In this document: positions 23,219 through 35,343 of the stretch, in pieces
Numbering within the stretch: the first letter of the stretch is position 1
Layout of the letters: each line of letters begins with the position of its first letter
Source of the DNA: Silurus meridionalis
Taxonomy: Eukaryota; Chordata; Actinopteri; Siluriformes; Siluridae
Assembly (NCBI RefSeq): GCF_014805685.1
Contig: NC_060886.1
Span: forward strand, 30,646,362 to 30,710,361
DNA length: 64,000 nt
Reading direction: 5' to 3'
Position numbers and translations under genes: made by a program
Notes under the pieces: generated by a model
Seen by the model: only the letters and a program-made list of their open reading frames with translations
The model's database searches: none
What the model was told of the DNA's origin: nothing

Positions 23219-23271
<53 letters not shown>
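23212..23271. repeat. (GT)n microsatellite
   Basis: About 27 GT units with two T interruptions near the start. Confidence 0.95.
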
Positions 23272-23273
<2 letters not shown>

Positions 23274-24830
23274 AGAGAGAGTGAGTTGCCATTAGAGGCC
23301 ATGTCCTAATATATTGGGATTGCTCTGCTCACTGACTGCAAAATGTAAAAAGTGATGGCAGCAAATGGATTTTTGCGATTTGTGGTTAAGCACCCGCAAG
23401 AAAAGGCAGCGCAGTAAACAAGTCTTATCCATCATTATTGATAAATCGCTGTAGAACGCTGTTCCTTCGTTCGCTTGATGTATTGAGCCGGGCTTCTGCC
23501 AATTCTGCCTGTAGTATCAATTTGAAATGGTTAGAATTGAAGCCCGGCGTGTTTTCCATGCTGCGAGGACCATGATAAACTGTTTCTTAAAAAAAAAAAA
23601 AATAACAAAAAAAAAAAAAAAACGCCAATGCGGCGCTTTAAAAAAAGAAAAAAAAAAAAAAAAAAAATTACATTCTGTCATCCATCTGCCAGCTATTATC
23701 GTAGGAGTTTTGCTACATACACTCAACACTGCTGCTTTCAAGACGCTGAGCATGGCTGAATTGAGGACAGAAATTTGCTAAATAGCCTTGAATGTGAAGA
23801 CAGAAGTCTGGCAGTATGGAAAAAAAAAAAAGCAAAAACACATGGAAAGAATATGTCTAATCTCTTAAAGCACATTTTTCTGATATTCTGCTATTTACTA
23901 GCTTCCCACTGTGCTAAAACATGATATGCATACGCTTATAGGCTTGCCGTAATTGTCACAATATACTTATTTTAACGTAGCGCTATCCTACAGCAGACGG
24001 TGGGGAAGCTCAGCACCCGCTCGGGTCCATTACTGAGGATGACTACCACAAAATAAAGGATTAGCTCAGACTTGATGGGTCACTGTCTCTAGACTGCTTT
24101 GCGGTATCTATTTTCAGTCGAAAAAATACCCGATTCTGTGATTATGATTGGCTCCATTGAGCAGCAGAGAAACCGCGATGTTGGATCTCCAGCCAGAAGG
24201 TCTATTACTGCATTCCCGAGTTGCACCGGCGCATAGAAGTCGGGAGCTGCATTCATCATTATCTCACGCCTGATAGCTTTTGTGATGTCGTGGATGTTGT
24301 TCAAGATGACACCCCTGTTCCAGGGAAAAGGGCTTCACTGCCGTTACCACCCAGTTGTTTTGGAAGACTTCAGCTAGAAGTAGAATGAGGGAAAGCGCTG
24401 GTCTGGCCAGGATGAACATAAACTAAAAGTTTGGAAGTGTACAACTCTTTTTTATTTATTAATTTTTTTACAGTTCTCTTTTTTGCACATTGTACTGTAC
24501 AGCATATGCAGTAGGTATACTTTATATTAACACACATACTTTTTCTTGTATAATTATCAAACTTAAAAACATACACAAGAATGCCAGGGGTCTAAAAAAG
24601 AAACTAGAGTTAGCGCAGTGTCACTGTGGCTGCTCGCTCCGTACTGGAAATACAATTTGTAGTGTGTTTTAAAAGTCAGACTTTGTTCTGTAAAATCCTG
24701 ACAATTCCACATATCGAGGAAGTGAAGGATGGAATTAATGATGACATTTGTTGTAGGATGCTGAAATAAGACGGTATAGTAAATAACAGTTAAGTAGCTC
24801 AGATCTTTAGTAAATTTAATATTTCATTTA
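23272..24830. other. unique non-coding region with A-rich patch
   Basis: A-rich runs at 23589-23667 flank a short GC patch ('cgccaatgcggcgc'). The region 23285-23460 and the segment 23990-24360 look non-repetitive. A 71-codon minus frame at 24089-24304 has no recognised domain. Confidence 0.4.
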
Positions 24831-24831
24831 A

Positions 24832-25089
24832 AACACACACACACACACACATGCGTCTGCAATACACAAATGGGGTCTAACAAATGGAATTTATTTAATT
24901 TATTCAATTTTATTTATTCAATTTAATTTGTACCAATCGATTACTCAATGTAATTATTATAAAAGTGTATTGCATTTATTTTATAACCTTTTTTTTTATA
25001 TATTTTATTTTGTATAAATTACAAAATATTATTTGATATATTTAAACCAAGCAGACATTTTTTTAAATGTAAACTGTTGATTACAAATG

Positions 25090-25135
<46 letters not shown>
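24832..25135. repeat. low-complexity cluster: (AC)n, TTTAT-rich, (TAA)n
   Basis: (AC)n at 24832-24850, an AT-rich stretch with 'atttatttaatttattcaat', and (AAT)n of about 15 units at 25092-25135. Confidence 0.9.
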
Positions 25136-25136
<1 letters not shown>

Positions 25137-25618
25137 CTGCGTTAATAAAAAAGACAAGTAAGTGTATGGTTTGCACCCCCCAACACCCCCCCCCACCTTC
25201 CCAAAATTCAGTCGAACCATGACTTAAAAAATGAAGCAGGTACCAGACCGTGAAGTTTGTGTACCGATACCCTACTAGTATTTTGTGTATGTGTCCTTTT
25301 GTTTTGTCTGTTTGCAAACAATGCACTTTATGTGGCTAAGACAACTGGAGAATCCTGGAGAACGGTTGTCTCTTCCCAGCTATGGTTGAAGTGACAATAA
25401 AAGCTTGTTGACTTGAGTAAAGAAACTGGTTAGAGGCATATGCCTTTTAAGCATGAGAAGGTTTAAAGAAAAGAACGGTGGAACAGGTTGTACAAAAGAA
25501 ATGGATCTCAGATCAATACTGGGATGGAGAACCATCTAATGCAGCGGTATAAAGCTTCTGGCTCACCTGACTCTAAATGAAAATCATCTCGTGGACTGTA
25601 ATTGAATTGGAAATATTT
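25136..25618. other. non-coding with possible retroelement 3' tail
   Basis: A C-run cluster at 25177-25195. At 25318-25415, 'caatgcactttatgtgg', 'cctggagaacggttgtctc' and 'tgacaataaaagcttgttga' resemble the 3' end of a fish interspersed repeat that carries 'gacaataaaagc..cttgac'. Identity is not certain. Confidence 0.4.
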
Positions 25619-25623
25619 CAAAA

Positions 25624-25800
25624 GGAGCCGCATTTACATAAATAGCATCTGGCAGAGGCCACGATCCGGAGCGACTTACACAGACCCTTTTTTATACAAC
25701 TGAGCGGTTGAGGGTTAAGGGCATGTTGGAGGTCCTGGGATTTGAGTTCATGACCAAGTCAATCATCTTAAACACTGAGCTACCACTTAGCATAGAGAGG
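25624..25800 (-). mobile_element. tRNA-derived SINE, reverse orientation (in copy 1)
   Basis: 'gcatttacataaatagcatc' and 'tggcagaggccacgatccgg' form the inverted SINE tail, followed by 'caactgagcggttgagggtt' and 'gatttgagttcatgac' (reversed B-box region). The duplication boundary falls within a few bases of this SINE end. Confidence 0.75.
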
Positions 25801-27085
25801 TAGCGCTTGTGTTTTGCTATTCCATCAGTAATCTCTGGTATTGATCAAATATGGTTTTGAGCTGCAGAAACGTGCAACAACGTAATGCTACAATGAACTC
25901 ACACTCTCCACAATTGACCAGTTGAAGATGGAATAAAAAATTGATCCATTTATAAGGTTCAACTGAGCCAAGTGTCCAAGATTAAGACTGACCGGAGCAA
26001 AACCCCATGTTCTCTTTGCTGCTGCTGTAATCCACCCATCTCTAAGTGTAGAGTCTGTGAACTTCCAGACGTCCATCTCAAAGATGCTTTTCTGCTCAGC
26101 ACATTTGTAAAGAGTGATTATTTATCTACTCATTTTCTCCTGATCACTTAAATACTCCAAATGCCTGTTCAGCATCAAATGATTGGAATCAAATATGTCT
26201 GATGGCATTATTATTAGCATGTTAGCATGTAATTGGGCTGTGTTTTGTTGCACGATGCTCGAAACACAGCGCCGAGTCGAACCCACAGAGGCGCTCCAGA
26301 CCTGCGCAAACGTCCGTTGCGACACTTCGAGCAACCGAGGACCGAGTTAGTACTTAAACTGCCAAATATACAGCCAGCAACGCAGGTGATGCAACGTGCT
26401 ACAACCCAGAAGGAACGCTCCCCTGGTACTAGATTTTTTTAAAAATACAGACAAATGTTTTGAAATGTGTCTTATCTGCGTCCCAGTTCATTTGGACAAA
26501 ACTTTGAAAAGTAGGCCAATTATAAAGTGGTAGCACGAGAAACATTATCCCGTCCCTCGATCCGACGAAGAAACAAACAGCCGAGTTTGTGCAACTTATG
26601 TAACTTGTATGTTGGCTGATTTTTATTTAATTTTTCTTTAACATCAATATAACAATTTGAGTTGAGGAATAAAAAAACAGTCACGTAGGAGAGGGCCGGC
26701 AAGGTTATGTTACCATGCCTATTTTCTCCTCGCGGTATGTCTGCAGATAAATTCTTTCCCTTAGATATTAAAGAGAACATTTTCACCCACACGCAAGCAG
26801 AAGCGATAAGCAGAAGTGGGTTTGTGGTGTTGAACTCGGTCCTTGTGCACAAACCAAAACGCGCATTAGTGTGAACAATGAAACGCGAGCGTGCCCTTGC
26901 CGAACCGTAAGAACCGAAACACGGGGCACAGAAATGAGTTCACAGACATAATAATACTGATAATAGAGAAAAATAGTCATAATAAAATAAATACATGAAT
27001 GTATGAATTTAGCTGCTAATTATATTTAATATGGAAAGTGATTTGTGAAATTCGGACATGTGAAGTTAATTTTCTGAGCAGATTT
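25801..27085. other. unduplicated-type sequence within copy 1, no gene recognised
   Basis: No coding sequence is supported. 26250-26350 and 26760-26945 are locally CpG-rich, and the latter ('ccaaaacgcgcattagtgtg') resembles terminal parts of fish DNA transposons, but this is weak. Confidence 0.35.
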
Positions 27086-27330
27086 CAAGTCAAGTCAAGT
27101 TTATTTCTATAGCGCTTTTCACAACAGACATTGTCTCAAAGCAGCTTTACACAAATCAACAGTGAAGGTGAATGGTGTGTGTTTATCCTGATGAGCAGCC
27201 GTGGTGACTGTGGCAAGGAAAAACTCCCTTAGATGTTATGAGGAAGAAACCTTGAGAGGAACCAGACTCAAAAGGGGAACCCATCCTCATTTGGGTGACA
27301 TCAAGAGTTTGATCATAAATTTTCAACAAT
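27086..27330 (+). repeat. teleost interspersed repeat ('tatagcgcttttcac' type), copy 1
   Basis: Begins 'caagtcaagtcaagtttatt', then 'atagcgcttttcacaaca', 'attgtctcaaagcagctt', 'ggaaaaactcccttagatgt' and 'aaaccttgagaggaaccaga', a word order I know from many teleost genomes. The mobilising class is not evident from the sequence. Confidence 0.75.
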
Positions 27331-27519
27331 ACAGAACACTGGAGAGTGAGAACTAACATGAGCACTGGAGTATAAGATTATAAGTAAATGTTCTTTCAAC
27401 AGTCTTTGGTATAAAAGTAGGAGCTACTGAGCTCAACATTTGTGATCATCACAGATCCAGCATCAGCTTCTCCATGCCAGAGCCTTTAAACACTTCAGGA
27501 AGTCCAATGTCAATGATTT

Positions 27520-27788
27520 GTGACAGTATTGGGACACCCGACCTTTCCAGCCATATATGGTTCTTCAAACATTTTCCACAAACATGAAGGGACACAATTG
27601 TATTGGAAGCATGACATTTTCCCTTCACCTGAACAAGGAGACTCGAACCTGTTCCAGATGTTTGTTCATAAAGCCAGCTCCTTGAAGATCTGCATCCCAT
27701 GGGTTTGGATTGGAAGATTTGCTGCTATAAACCCTATTGAACACCTTTGGGATGATGCGAATTTCTGGATACACCTTAGGAGGCGAGT
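27520..27788 (+). mobile_element. short Tc1-like element fragment (family A), in copy 1
   Basis: 'gacagtattgggacacccga', 'ccagccatatatggttcttc', 'cacaattgtattggaagca', then a frame reading 'FQMFVHKASSLKIC' and 'INPIEHLWDDA', the family's DNAP.HK.SSMK and NPIEHLWD motifs with DN.P lost. Confidence 0.8.
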
Positions 27789-27872
27789 CGCAGGTGTGAC
27801 GGTCGGTGCTCGCATACCTCTTGCCTCAACAAACCTCCACATCTGTGCGTCTTTCGAGCATGTAATACAAAA

Positions 27873-28050
27873 GGAGCCGCATTTACATAAATAGCATCTG
27901 GCAGAGGCCACGATCCGGAGCGACTTACACAGACCCTTTTTTATACAACTGAGCGGTTGAGGGTTAAGGGCATGTTGGAGGTCCTGGGATTTGAGTTCAT
28001 GACCAAGTCAATCATCTTAAACACTGAGCTACCACTTAGCATAGAGAGGT
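27873..28050 (-). mobile_element. tRNA-derived SINE, reverse orientation (in copy 2)
   Basis: Duplicate of the SINE at 25624. Confidence 0.75.
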
Positions 28051-29340
28051 AGCGCTTGTGTTTTGCTATTCCATCAGTAATCTCTGGTATTGATCAAATA
28101 TGGTTTTGAGCTGCAGAAACGTGCAACAACGTAATGCTACAATGAACTCACACTCTCCACAATTGACCAGTTGAAGATGGAATAAAAAATTGATCCATTT
28201 ATAAGGTTCAACTGAGCCAAGTGTCCAAGATTAAGACTGACCGGAGCAAAACCCCATGTTCTCTTTGCTGCTGCTGCTGCTGTAATCCACCCATCTCTAA
28301 GTGTAGAGTCTGTGAACTTCCAGACGTCCATCTCAAAGATGCTTTTCTGCTCAGCACATTTGTAAAGAGTGATTATTTATCTACTCATTTTCTCCTGATC
28401 ACTTAAATACTCCAAATGCCTGTTCAGCATCAAATGATTGGAATCAAATATGTCTGATGGCATTATTATTAGCATGTTAGCATGTAATTGGGCTGTGTTT
28501 TGTTGCACGATGCTCGAAACACAGCGCCGAGTCGAACCCACAGAGGCGCTCCAGACCTGCGCAAACGTCCGTTGCGACACTTGAGCAACCGAGGACCGAG
28601 TTAGTACTTAAACTGCCAAATATACAGCCAGCAACGCAGGTGATGCAACGTGCTACAACCCAGAAGGAACGCTCCCCTGGTACTAGATTTTTTTAAAAAT
28701 ACAGACAAATGTTTTGAAATGTGTCTTATCTGCGTCCCAGTTCATTTGGACAAAACTTTGAAAAGTAGGCCAATTATAAAGTGGTAGCACGAGAAACATT
28801 ATCCCGTCCCTCGATCCGACGAAGAAACAAACAGCCGAGTTTGTGCAACTTATGTAACTTGTATGTTGGCTGATTTTTATTTAATTTTTCTTTAACATCA
28901 ATATAACAATTTGAGTTGAGGAATAAAAAAACAGTCACGTAGGAGAGGGCCGGCAAGGTTATGTTACCATGCCTATTTTCTCCTCGCGGTATGTCTGCAG
29001 ATAAATTCTTTCCCTTAGATATTAAAGAGAACATTTTCACCCACACGCAAGCAGAAGCGATAAGCAGAAGTGGGTTTGTGGTGTTGAACTCGGTCCTTGT
29101 GCACAAACCAAAACGCGCATTAGTGTGAACAATGAAACGGCGAGCGTGCCCTTGCCGAACCGTAAGAACCGAAACACGGGGCACAGAAATGAGTTCACAG
29201 ACATAATAATACTGATAATAGAGAAAAATAGTCATAATAAAATAAATACATGAATGTATGAATTTAGCTGCTAATTATATTTAATATGGAAAGTGATTTG
29301 TGAAATTCGGACATGTGAAGTTAATTTTCTGAGCAGATTT

Positions 29341-29590
29341 CAAGTCAAGTCAAGTTTATTTCTATAGCGCTTTTCACAACAGACATTGTCTCAAAGCAGC
29401 TTTACACAAATCAACAGTGAAGGTGAATGGTGTGTGTTTATCCCTGATGAGCAGCCGTGGTGACTGTGGCAAGGAAAAACTCCCTTAGATGTTATGAGGA
29501 AGAAACCTTGAGAGGAACCAGACTCAAAAGGGGAACCCATCCTCATTTGGGTGACATCAAGAGTTTGATCATAAATTTTTCAACAATACA
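29341..29590 (+). repeat. teleost interspersed repeat ('tatagcgcttttcac' type), copy 2
   Basis: Duplicate of 27086-27330, with one extra C and one extra T. Confidence 0.75.
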
Positions 29591-29776
29591 GAACACTGGA
29601 GAGTGAGAACTAACATGAGCACTGGAGTATAAGATTATAAGTAAATGTTCTTTCAACAGTCTTTGGTATAAAAGTAGGAGCTACTGAGCTCAACATTTGT
29701 GATCATCACAGATCCAGCATCAGCTTCTCCATGCCAGAGCCTTTAAACACTTCAGGAAGTCCAATGTCAATGATTT

Positions 29777-30045
29777 GTGACAGTATTGGGACACCCGACC
29801 TTTCCAGCCATATATGGTTCTTCAAACATTTTCCACAAACATGAAGGGACACAATTGTATTGGAAGCATGACATTTTCCCTTCACCTGAACAAGGAGACT
29901 CGAACCTGTTCCAGATGTTTGTTCATAAAGCCAGCTCCTTGAAGATCTGCATCCCATGGGTTTGGATTGGAAGATTTGCTGCTATAAACCCTATTGAACA
30001 CCTTTGGGATGATGCGAATTTCTGGATACACCTTAGGAGGCGAGT
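29777..30045 (+). mobile_element. short Tc1-like element fragment (family A), in copy 2
   Basis: Duplicate of 27520-27788, with the same 'INPIEHLWDDA' frame. Confidence 0.8.
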
Positions 30046-30127
30046 CGCAGGTGTGACGGTCGGGTGCTCGCATACCTCTTGCCTCAACAAACCTCCACAT
30101 CTGTGCGTCTTTCGAGCATGTAATACA

Positions 30128-31251
30128 CCAGGACGTCAGATCTGTTTCTTCATCTTTGAGATACATCATTCCGTTGACTTTTCAAGCTTTTGAAGGCTCC
30201 GTTCTCGGGTGGAAATGATTCAGGAGGAGGTCCGAGTGTCGTGTCGTCGTCTGATGAGCTGCATGAGGAGAAAAAGTCCCTGAGAGGCGGTACAGATCAC
30301 GAGAACCTGATGATGAATACGTAAGTATGTGTGAAATGATTCGAGAGAAATGAAGCATCACGATGTCCTCGGCCCTCCCTGAGTGCAAATGTGTGTGTGT
30401 GTCAGATTTTCCGATCACTTCTCAGGAAGGTCACAGGGTTCATTCTCCAGATCCTTGACAGCATATGTTCCTACTGAGCAACTTATTTGTTAGGAGAGGA
30501 ATCTGATTCATTCACTGTTTCACTCTGAAACACACACACACACACAGTCCCGGTGTCCCTGTTCCCGTCGTGTGTATTTACTCTGTTGCTTGGACAAATA
30601 TTCACAAATGCATTATGAGACCTGTGTTTGATTTTCCGGAGGTCTGAGACACAAACAGGATTATAGAGTTACAGGACTGTGTTGTAGGTTAGGGTTAGCG
30701 TTTCACCTTTGACCTCTGAAGTGGGGTGTTTGGGGCCCTGGGGCCCTCAGTGGGGACTAGGGATTGACGGACATGATAAGCCGGCATATGTGTTAGCTGC
30801 ATTTTTTTCTTTGTGACAATTAATGCTTTTCTTCAGTTTTTTGTGACGAATAAAAAGCCGTGAAAAACCCATTTAAACGCAAAGACGTCAAAAATCCAAT
30901 AAAATTGACTTTTCTTTTCTTCTTTTTTTTTTTTTTGGGTAGAAGTAAAAAAAAAAAAAAAAAAGGCGTTTTTTTTTTAAGGTGACAATATGCACTTGGA
31001 GATAAAACCTGGCGTACACTTTATTATTAAAACCTCACACCACTTCACTTCTCTCGCGTCTCCTTTCTTTCTTACTTTCTTTCTTTTTTGTTCTCTTATC
31101 TCTCCTTCTCCTGCGCTCTATTTAGTCACAGGTTTGCTGAAAGCTCAGTTTTCCCCCACATGAACGCCGTAATCCTCCGAATAAAAATCCCAAAACTTGC
31201 AAAGTCCAAATCGTGGAGGAAAAAAAAAGTGAGAAAAGTGCACTCCTCAGC
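30128..31251. other. unique non-coding region
   Basis: Contains small (GT) and (CA) runs near 30390 and 30530 and homopolymer T and A runs at 30920-30980. No gene is supported. Confidence 0.45.
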
Positions 31252-31291
<40 letters not shown>

Positions 31292-31293
31292 TT
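31252..31293. repeat. (TTTA)n microsatellite
   Basis: About 10 TTTA units. Confidence 0.95.
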
Positions 31294-31861
31294 GTTCCTG
31301 AGGCTTCACACACTCTGAAATGGTGGCCTTCACACCTCCATTCTATCATCTTTCCATCTATGTCTATTTTTTCCCTCCACACACTTCAAGCATTCCTTCT
31401 TTCTTTCTCTCCGTCCCCGAGGTGGCGAATGTTATGGTAGGGCTCTAATATTAATGGGATCACACCCTCGTGTGCAGGGATGAAAAAGGGAAGTGTAGAG
31501 AGGCGTCTTCACCCGTCGGTTTCTGTCTCCACGCCGTTCCCATGAGCACCTGAGTGTTTATCTCTCCATCAGGAAGAAGTGTTTCTCCTCTCGCTCTCTC
31601 TCTCTGACCAGCTGAAAGAGCTTCACTGATGGACGAGTGATTATTTCAGTCATTTGTGTCAATCCACTGAGTCTCATGATAAATATTTATGTGAGAGACG
31701 GACCATTTTTTCTCTTCCTGTCTTAACGGTCTGCTGGCAGATTGGGGTCAAAGAGCAAAAAGGGGCGGAGCCTTTTCCTAACGAGTGGATTGACATTTTG
31801 GGATCATTGATGGACAAGAAATGTGCAAAAAAACAATGTGTTACGAGTGAAAGTGTATATA
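31294..31861. other. unique non-coding region
   Basis: Nothing recognised apart from a short CT run near 31595. Confidence 0.45.
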
Positions 31862-31898
31862 TCTTTATTTTTCTTTCTTTCTTTCTTAGTCCTCCTTT

Positions 31899-31930
<32 letters not shown>

Positions 31931-31941
31931 AGTCCTCATTT

Positions 31942-32025
<84 letters not shown>

Positions 32026-32074
32026 AGTCGTCCTTTTCTTTCTTTCCTTTTACTTCTCCTTTTCTTTCTTTTCT

Positions 32075-32134
<60 letters not shown>

Positions 32135-32252
32135 TCCTTTTACTTCTCCTTTTCTTTCTTTCTTTCTTTCTTTCTTAGTCCTCCTTTTCTTTCTTTCTTT
32201 CTTTCTTAGTCCTCCCTCTTTCTTTCTTTTCTTTCTTTCTTAGTCCTCATTT

Positions 32253-32284
<32 letters not shown>

Positions 32285-32343
32285 AGTCATCCTTTTCTTT
32301 CTTTCCTTTTACTTCTCCTTCTTTCCTTGTTTCCTTGTTTCCT

Positions 32344-32399
<56 letters not shown>

Positions 32400-32403
32400 T
32401 ATT

Positions 32404-32408
<5 letters not shown>
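31862..32408. repeat. long interrupted (CTTT)n array
   Basis: About 550 bases of CTTT units broken at irregular intervals by 'agtcctcc', 'agtcctca', 'agtcgtcc' and 'ccttttacttctcc' words, so the array has a higher-order structure. The long frames of F, L and S are artefacts. Confidence 0.95.

Positions 32409-32466
<58 letters not shown>
32409..32466. repeat. (TA)n microsatellite
   Basis: About 28 TA units directly following the CTTT array. Confidence 0.95.
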
Positions 32467-32470
<4 letters not shown>

Positions 32471-32499
32471 CACAAATTATCATTCATTATCTATCTCTC

Positions 32500-32510
32500 T
32501 GTGTCTGTGT

Positions 32511-32580
<70 letters not shown>
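32500..32580. repeat. (TG)n microsatellite
   Basis: About 38 TG units with two C interruptions at the start. Confidence 0.95.
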
Positions 32581-32581
<1 letters not shown>

Positions 32582-34017
32582 ACACAAAGCAATGACATTA
32601 TCCTAATCTTCTCAGACAGCTTTGTGTCTGTGATGGAAAATGTAGGCGTGGCCTAATGTCTCTAATGTAAATTATAGGTCCAGCCTACATTCGGGTAAAA
32701 ACGTAGCTAAAAATAGAGCGAGTCGTTCCGGGTTGGTGATGACGGCTTGTGTGAGTCAGTGTCGTCTCGTCCCGTGAGAGAAACTCACTCGACGAGTCCT
32801 AAATGGAGGCGGTGGACTCTTTTCTTGAGAGTTCTCATCTTTAATTTTAAAATGTCATGTAGCTGGGGGCGGCGTTAAACGCGTGATGGTGTATTGAGGG
32901 AGGTTCTAATTTAAAATAAAGCTGGTGGGAAGTCAGAGATTTACTCATAAGAGTGTGTGTTTCATCTGTTAAAGTGTGTGTTTGTCTTGTAAAGTGGGCC
33001 GCCGGAGCACGGAGTAGCGAGCGAACCACGTTCTTGCATGTTCTGGTTATTTCTATGCGTATGCGTGACGTGCCATACTTATCTGCCCGGGTTTGGGTGC
33101 CCTTCTTGCTCAGGTACCTTGGGAGCCGAGTCTGGATGTAAGGAGAGAAGCTAAAAGTAGTGCAGACCTTTGATTAGTCATGTCGTCACGTCACAGAAAA
33201 AAAATGTCCTGATTTAATGTCTCAGGGACTCTGGAAGCACTTTACCACCACCACAGCACTGTTTTATCTGTAGTTTCTTTTTAACTTCAGCTCTGTACTG
33301 GTTTATGACAAATCACAGCAACAATTAATGCTTCAATCTGATTGGTCTGCAGCTGATGTGCTTCACCAAGAAAACGTCCAATATTTTCTCATGTTTCTGT
33401 ACACAATGAACATATTTTGGACTAAAATGAGACATAGACTAATACAAAGGGCTACAACTAACCCAACTAAATGACCAAGCATAGACATCATACACTGGCC
33501 CGGGACAGAAATAGACACTAATAGTGTTGTAGGAAAGTGTCCAGTATATATTGGTGGTGTTAGAAGGCATTGAGTTTTTGTGGCTGCAGGAAAATCTGTA
33601 TCACCTGCCTGTCTGTACAGACTGTATGCAGGAGGCTGAGGGTTCCTTCTCAATTCTCCAAGCCTGCTTCTTGACATGGGACGTGTACAGATCCCGTGAT
33701 GTGATGGTTTGTTTGGAAAGCTTGTAAGCCCTTTTTTTTTTTTTTTAAACAGTTTTTAACTTGTTTTTATAAAGACAAACAAATAAGGTTTATTCTGTAT
33801 GTAGGACACTTAATTTCTTTAAATTGTAAATTCTATAAATAAATAAATTTAGATTTTGTGCAATTTTTATTTGTCCTTTTTGGTTTTCTTCATAATTACA
33901 TGAGCAATAACGTCAATATCTTAATTATTGTTGATTGCACATCATCTCAACTTAATGTATATATTTTTACATTTCTTCTATTTTATTTTACTGTAATCTT
34001 TAGTTGTATTTTTCTTT
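32581..34017. other. unique non-coding region
   Basis: Locally CpG-richer at 32710-32880. A minus-strand frame of 104 codons at 33363-33677 has a hydrophobic stretch but no recognised domain. Nothing else was recognised. Confidence 0.4.
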
Positions 34018-34075
34018 GAGCAACTGCAACCCAACAATTTTCCCATGAGATCAATAAAATATTTTAATTCTGGTT
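34018..34075. repeat. possible retroposon 3' end
   Basis: 'aattttcccatgagatcaat' followed by 'aaaatatttt' resembles the 'ccc.tgggatcaataaagt' end of fish retroposons. Only the end is recognisable. Confidence 0.4.
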
Positions 34076-34359
34076 TCTTTGTCTACAAAAAAAACCCCTG
34101 ATATCTCGAAAGTTCCAAAAGAAAATCCCCAAATGGCTTCCTGTTCAGCCTGATGTCCCTGTTCCAGCGTGCAACATGAGTAGAGGAACAACCTTAGATG
34201 TAGATGGAGTGCACATCATTTTAACCTTCAGCCTCAGAACGTACCGTGCACCAACACTCCACATGTCAACAATCACTACTCGCCACCTGAGCGCTGTGAA
34301 GTGAGGGATTTGATGGACATGAAGATACTGTATGACTGATGATCATGTGTTGAGTGTGA
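34076..34359. other. non-coding, nothing recognised
   Basis: No supported feature. Confidence 0.4.
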
Positions 34360-34545
34360 AGACGGGTTCCCTTTAGAGTCTTCTCAAAGTTTCTTCCTCA
34401 TTAAGTCTCAGGGTTGTGTTTTCCCTCCCTCTCATTTGCACATTAGGAATAAACTGATAGTGATCCATTTATTTATTTTAATTTTATTCATCTGTTTATT
34501 TCTGTACATCTGCTCCGGGACAAATAATCTTGAGTTGGTGGAGAC
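34360..34545 (-). repeat. teleost interspersed repeat, diverged reverse copy
   Basis: 'cgggttccctttagagtctt', 'tcaaagtttcttcctcatta' and 'ttgcacattaggaataaact' are the inverse of the 'aaaccttgagaggaaccaga...' body seen at 27086, more diverged. Confidence 0.6.
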
Positions 34546-35118
34546 TGGTAGGAGCAAGATATCAGGTTTAACCACCCATACTTTATTTAATCCCTTGTTC
34601 CTCCGTGGGTTTATTCCCTACATGCCGAGTGTTAACAGGAGCCGACGCTTATTTAAGGCATGACGTGGCTCGTTAGCGGCTCGAGCTGACGAGAAGTCTC
34701 GGCGACACGTTGAAAGACAGGAGGAAGGGCCGCAGTGCTGAAAGCTCGTGGTAAAGAGTCGTTAGATCACACACTTACACATGGAGAAGTCTATTTGGTG
34801 CCTGTGTGTGTTTTTTAATTGCTTTTGGCTCAGGTGAAGATTTTTTCTGGTTATGGACATTTCTATGGTTCTAGATGATTCCTTGGGTAGAACTGAGGAC
34901 CAAAAAATCAACCATAGGATTGGACTTGTTTTTTATGTGGGCATGTGGTGTTTCAGAGGCAATAAAGTGCAACAAAAGACACAAAGCTTTTAATATGTAG
35001 AGGAGGCAATTTTATTGAGGGTTTTTATCTGGAACATGAACAATACAAAAACAGGAAGTGGGACAGAAAGAGGGATAGAAAGAGGCAGGAAAAGAGAGAC
35101 CAAGGGGACAGAAAGAAA

Positions 35119-35124
<6 letters not shown>
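34546..35124. other. unique non-coding region with CpG-rich patch
   Basis: 34640-34780 holds about 13 CpGs in 140 bases. No gene is assigned. Confidence 0.4.

Positions 35125-35149
<25 letters not shown>
35125..35149. repeat. (GA)n microsatellite
   Basis: About 12 GA units. Confidence 0.95.
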
Positions 35150-35343
35150 GGGAAAACAGCAAGAATAGTTTAAGAATAATAATAATTATAATTATAACTT
35201 ATAATAATTTTGAAAGTTAACCTCAAACTCTGCCCCATGTGGCTGGATTGTGTGATGTCATATCTCTCAATACTTTTTCATGATGGAGGATCAATTTCTG
35301 AGGTATGATTGTGTATATATACTAAACTATAGACAACTTTCAA

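Larger units (their letters stand above)
25619..27867. repeat. direct tandem duplication, copy 1 (2.25 kb)
   Basis: The sequence from 'caaaaggagccgcattta' to 'ttcgagcatgtaata' is repeated immediately downstream at 27868-30127. By eye the copies differ only by indels: two extra GCT units and several single-base differences in or near short runs. The unit contains a reversed SINE, unique sequence, a teleost interspersed repeat and a family A Tc1-like fragment, so it is a segmental copy rather than a transposon. Confidence 0.95.
27868..30127. repeat. direct tandem duplication, copy 2 (2.26 kb)
   Basis: Matches copy 1 throughout. Differences seen by eye: GCT x5 instead of x3 near 28267, one base lost near 28580 ('cacttgagc'), and one base gained near 29140, 29442, 29580 and 30062. 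I found no substitutions. The copy ends where 'gtaatacacc' departs from the junction sequence 'gtaatacaaa'. Confidence 0.95.

Noticed and set aside
26233..26442. Plus frame in the duplicated unit as a duplicated gene
   Set aside because: The frame is disrupted by a one-base indel in the second copy and has no recognised domain.
31823..32209. Frame of repeated 'FLSFFLS'
   Set aside because: Direct translation of the CTTT microsatellite.
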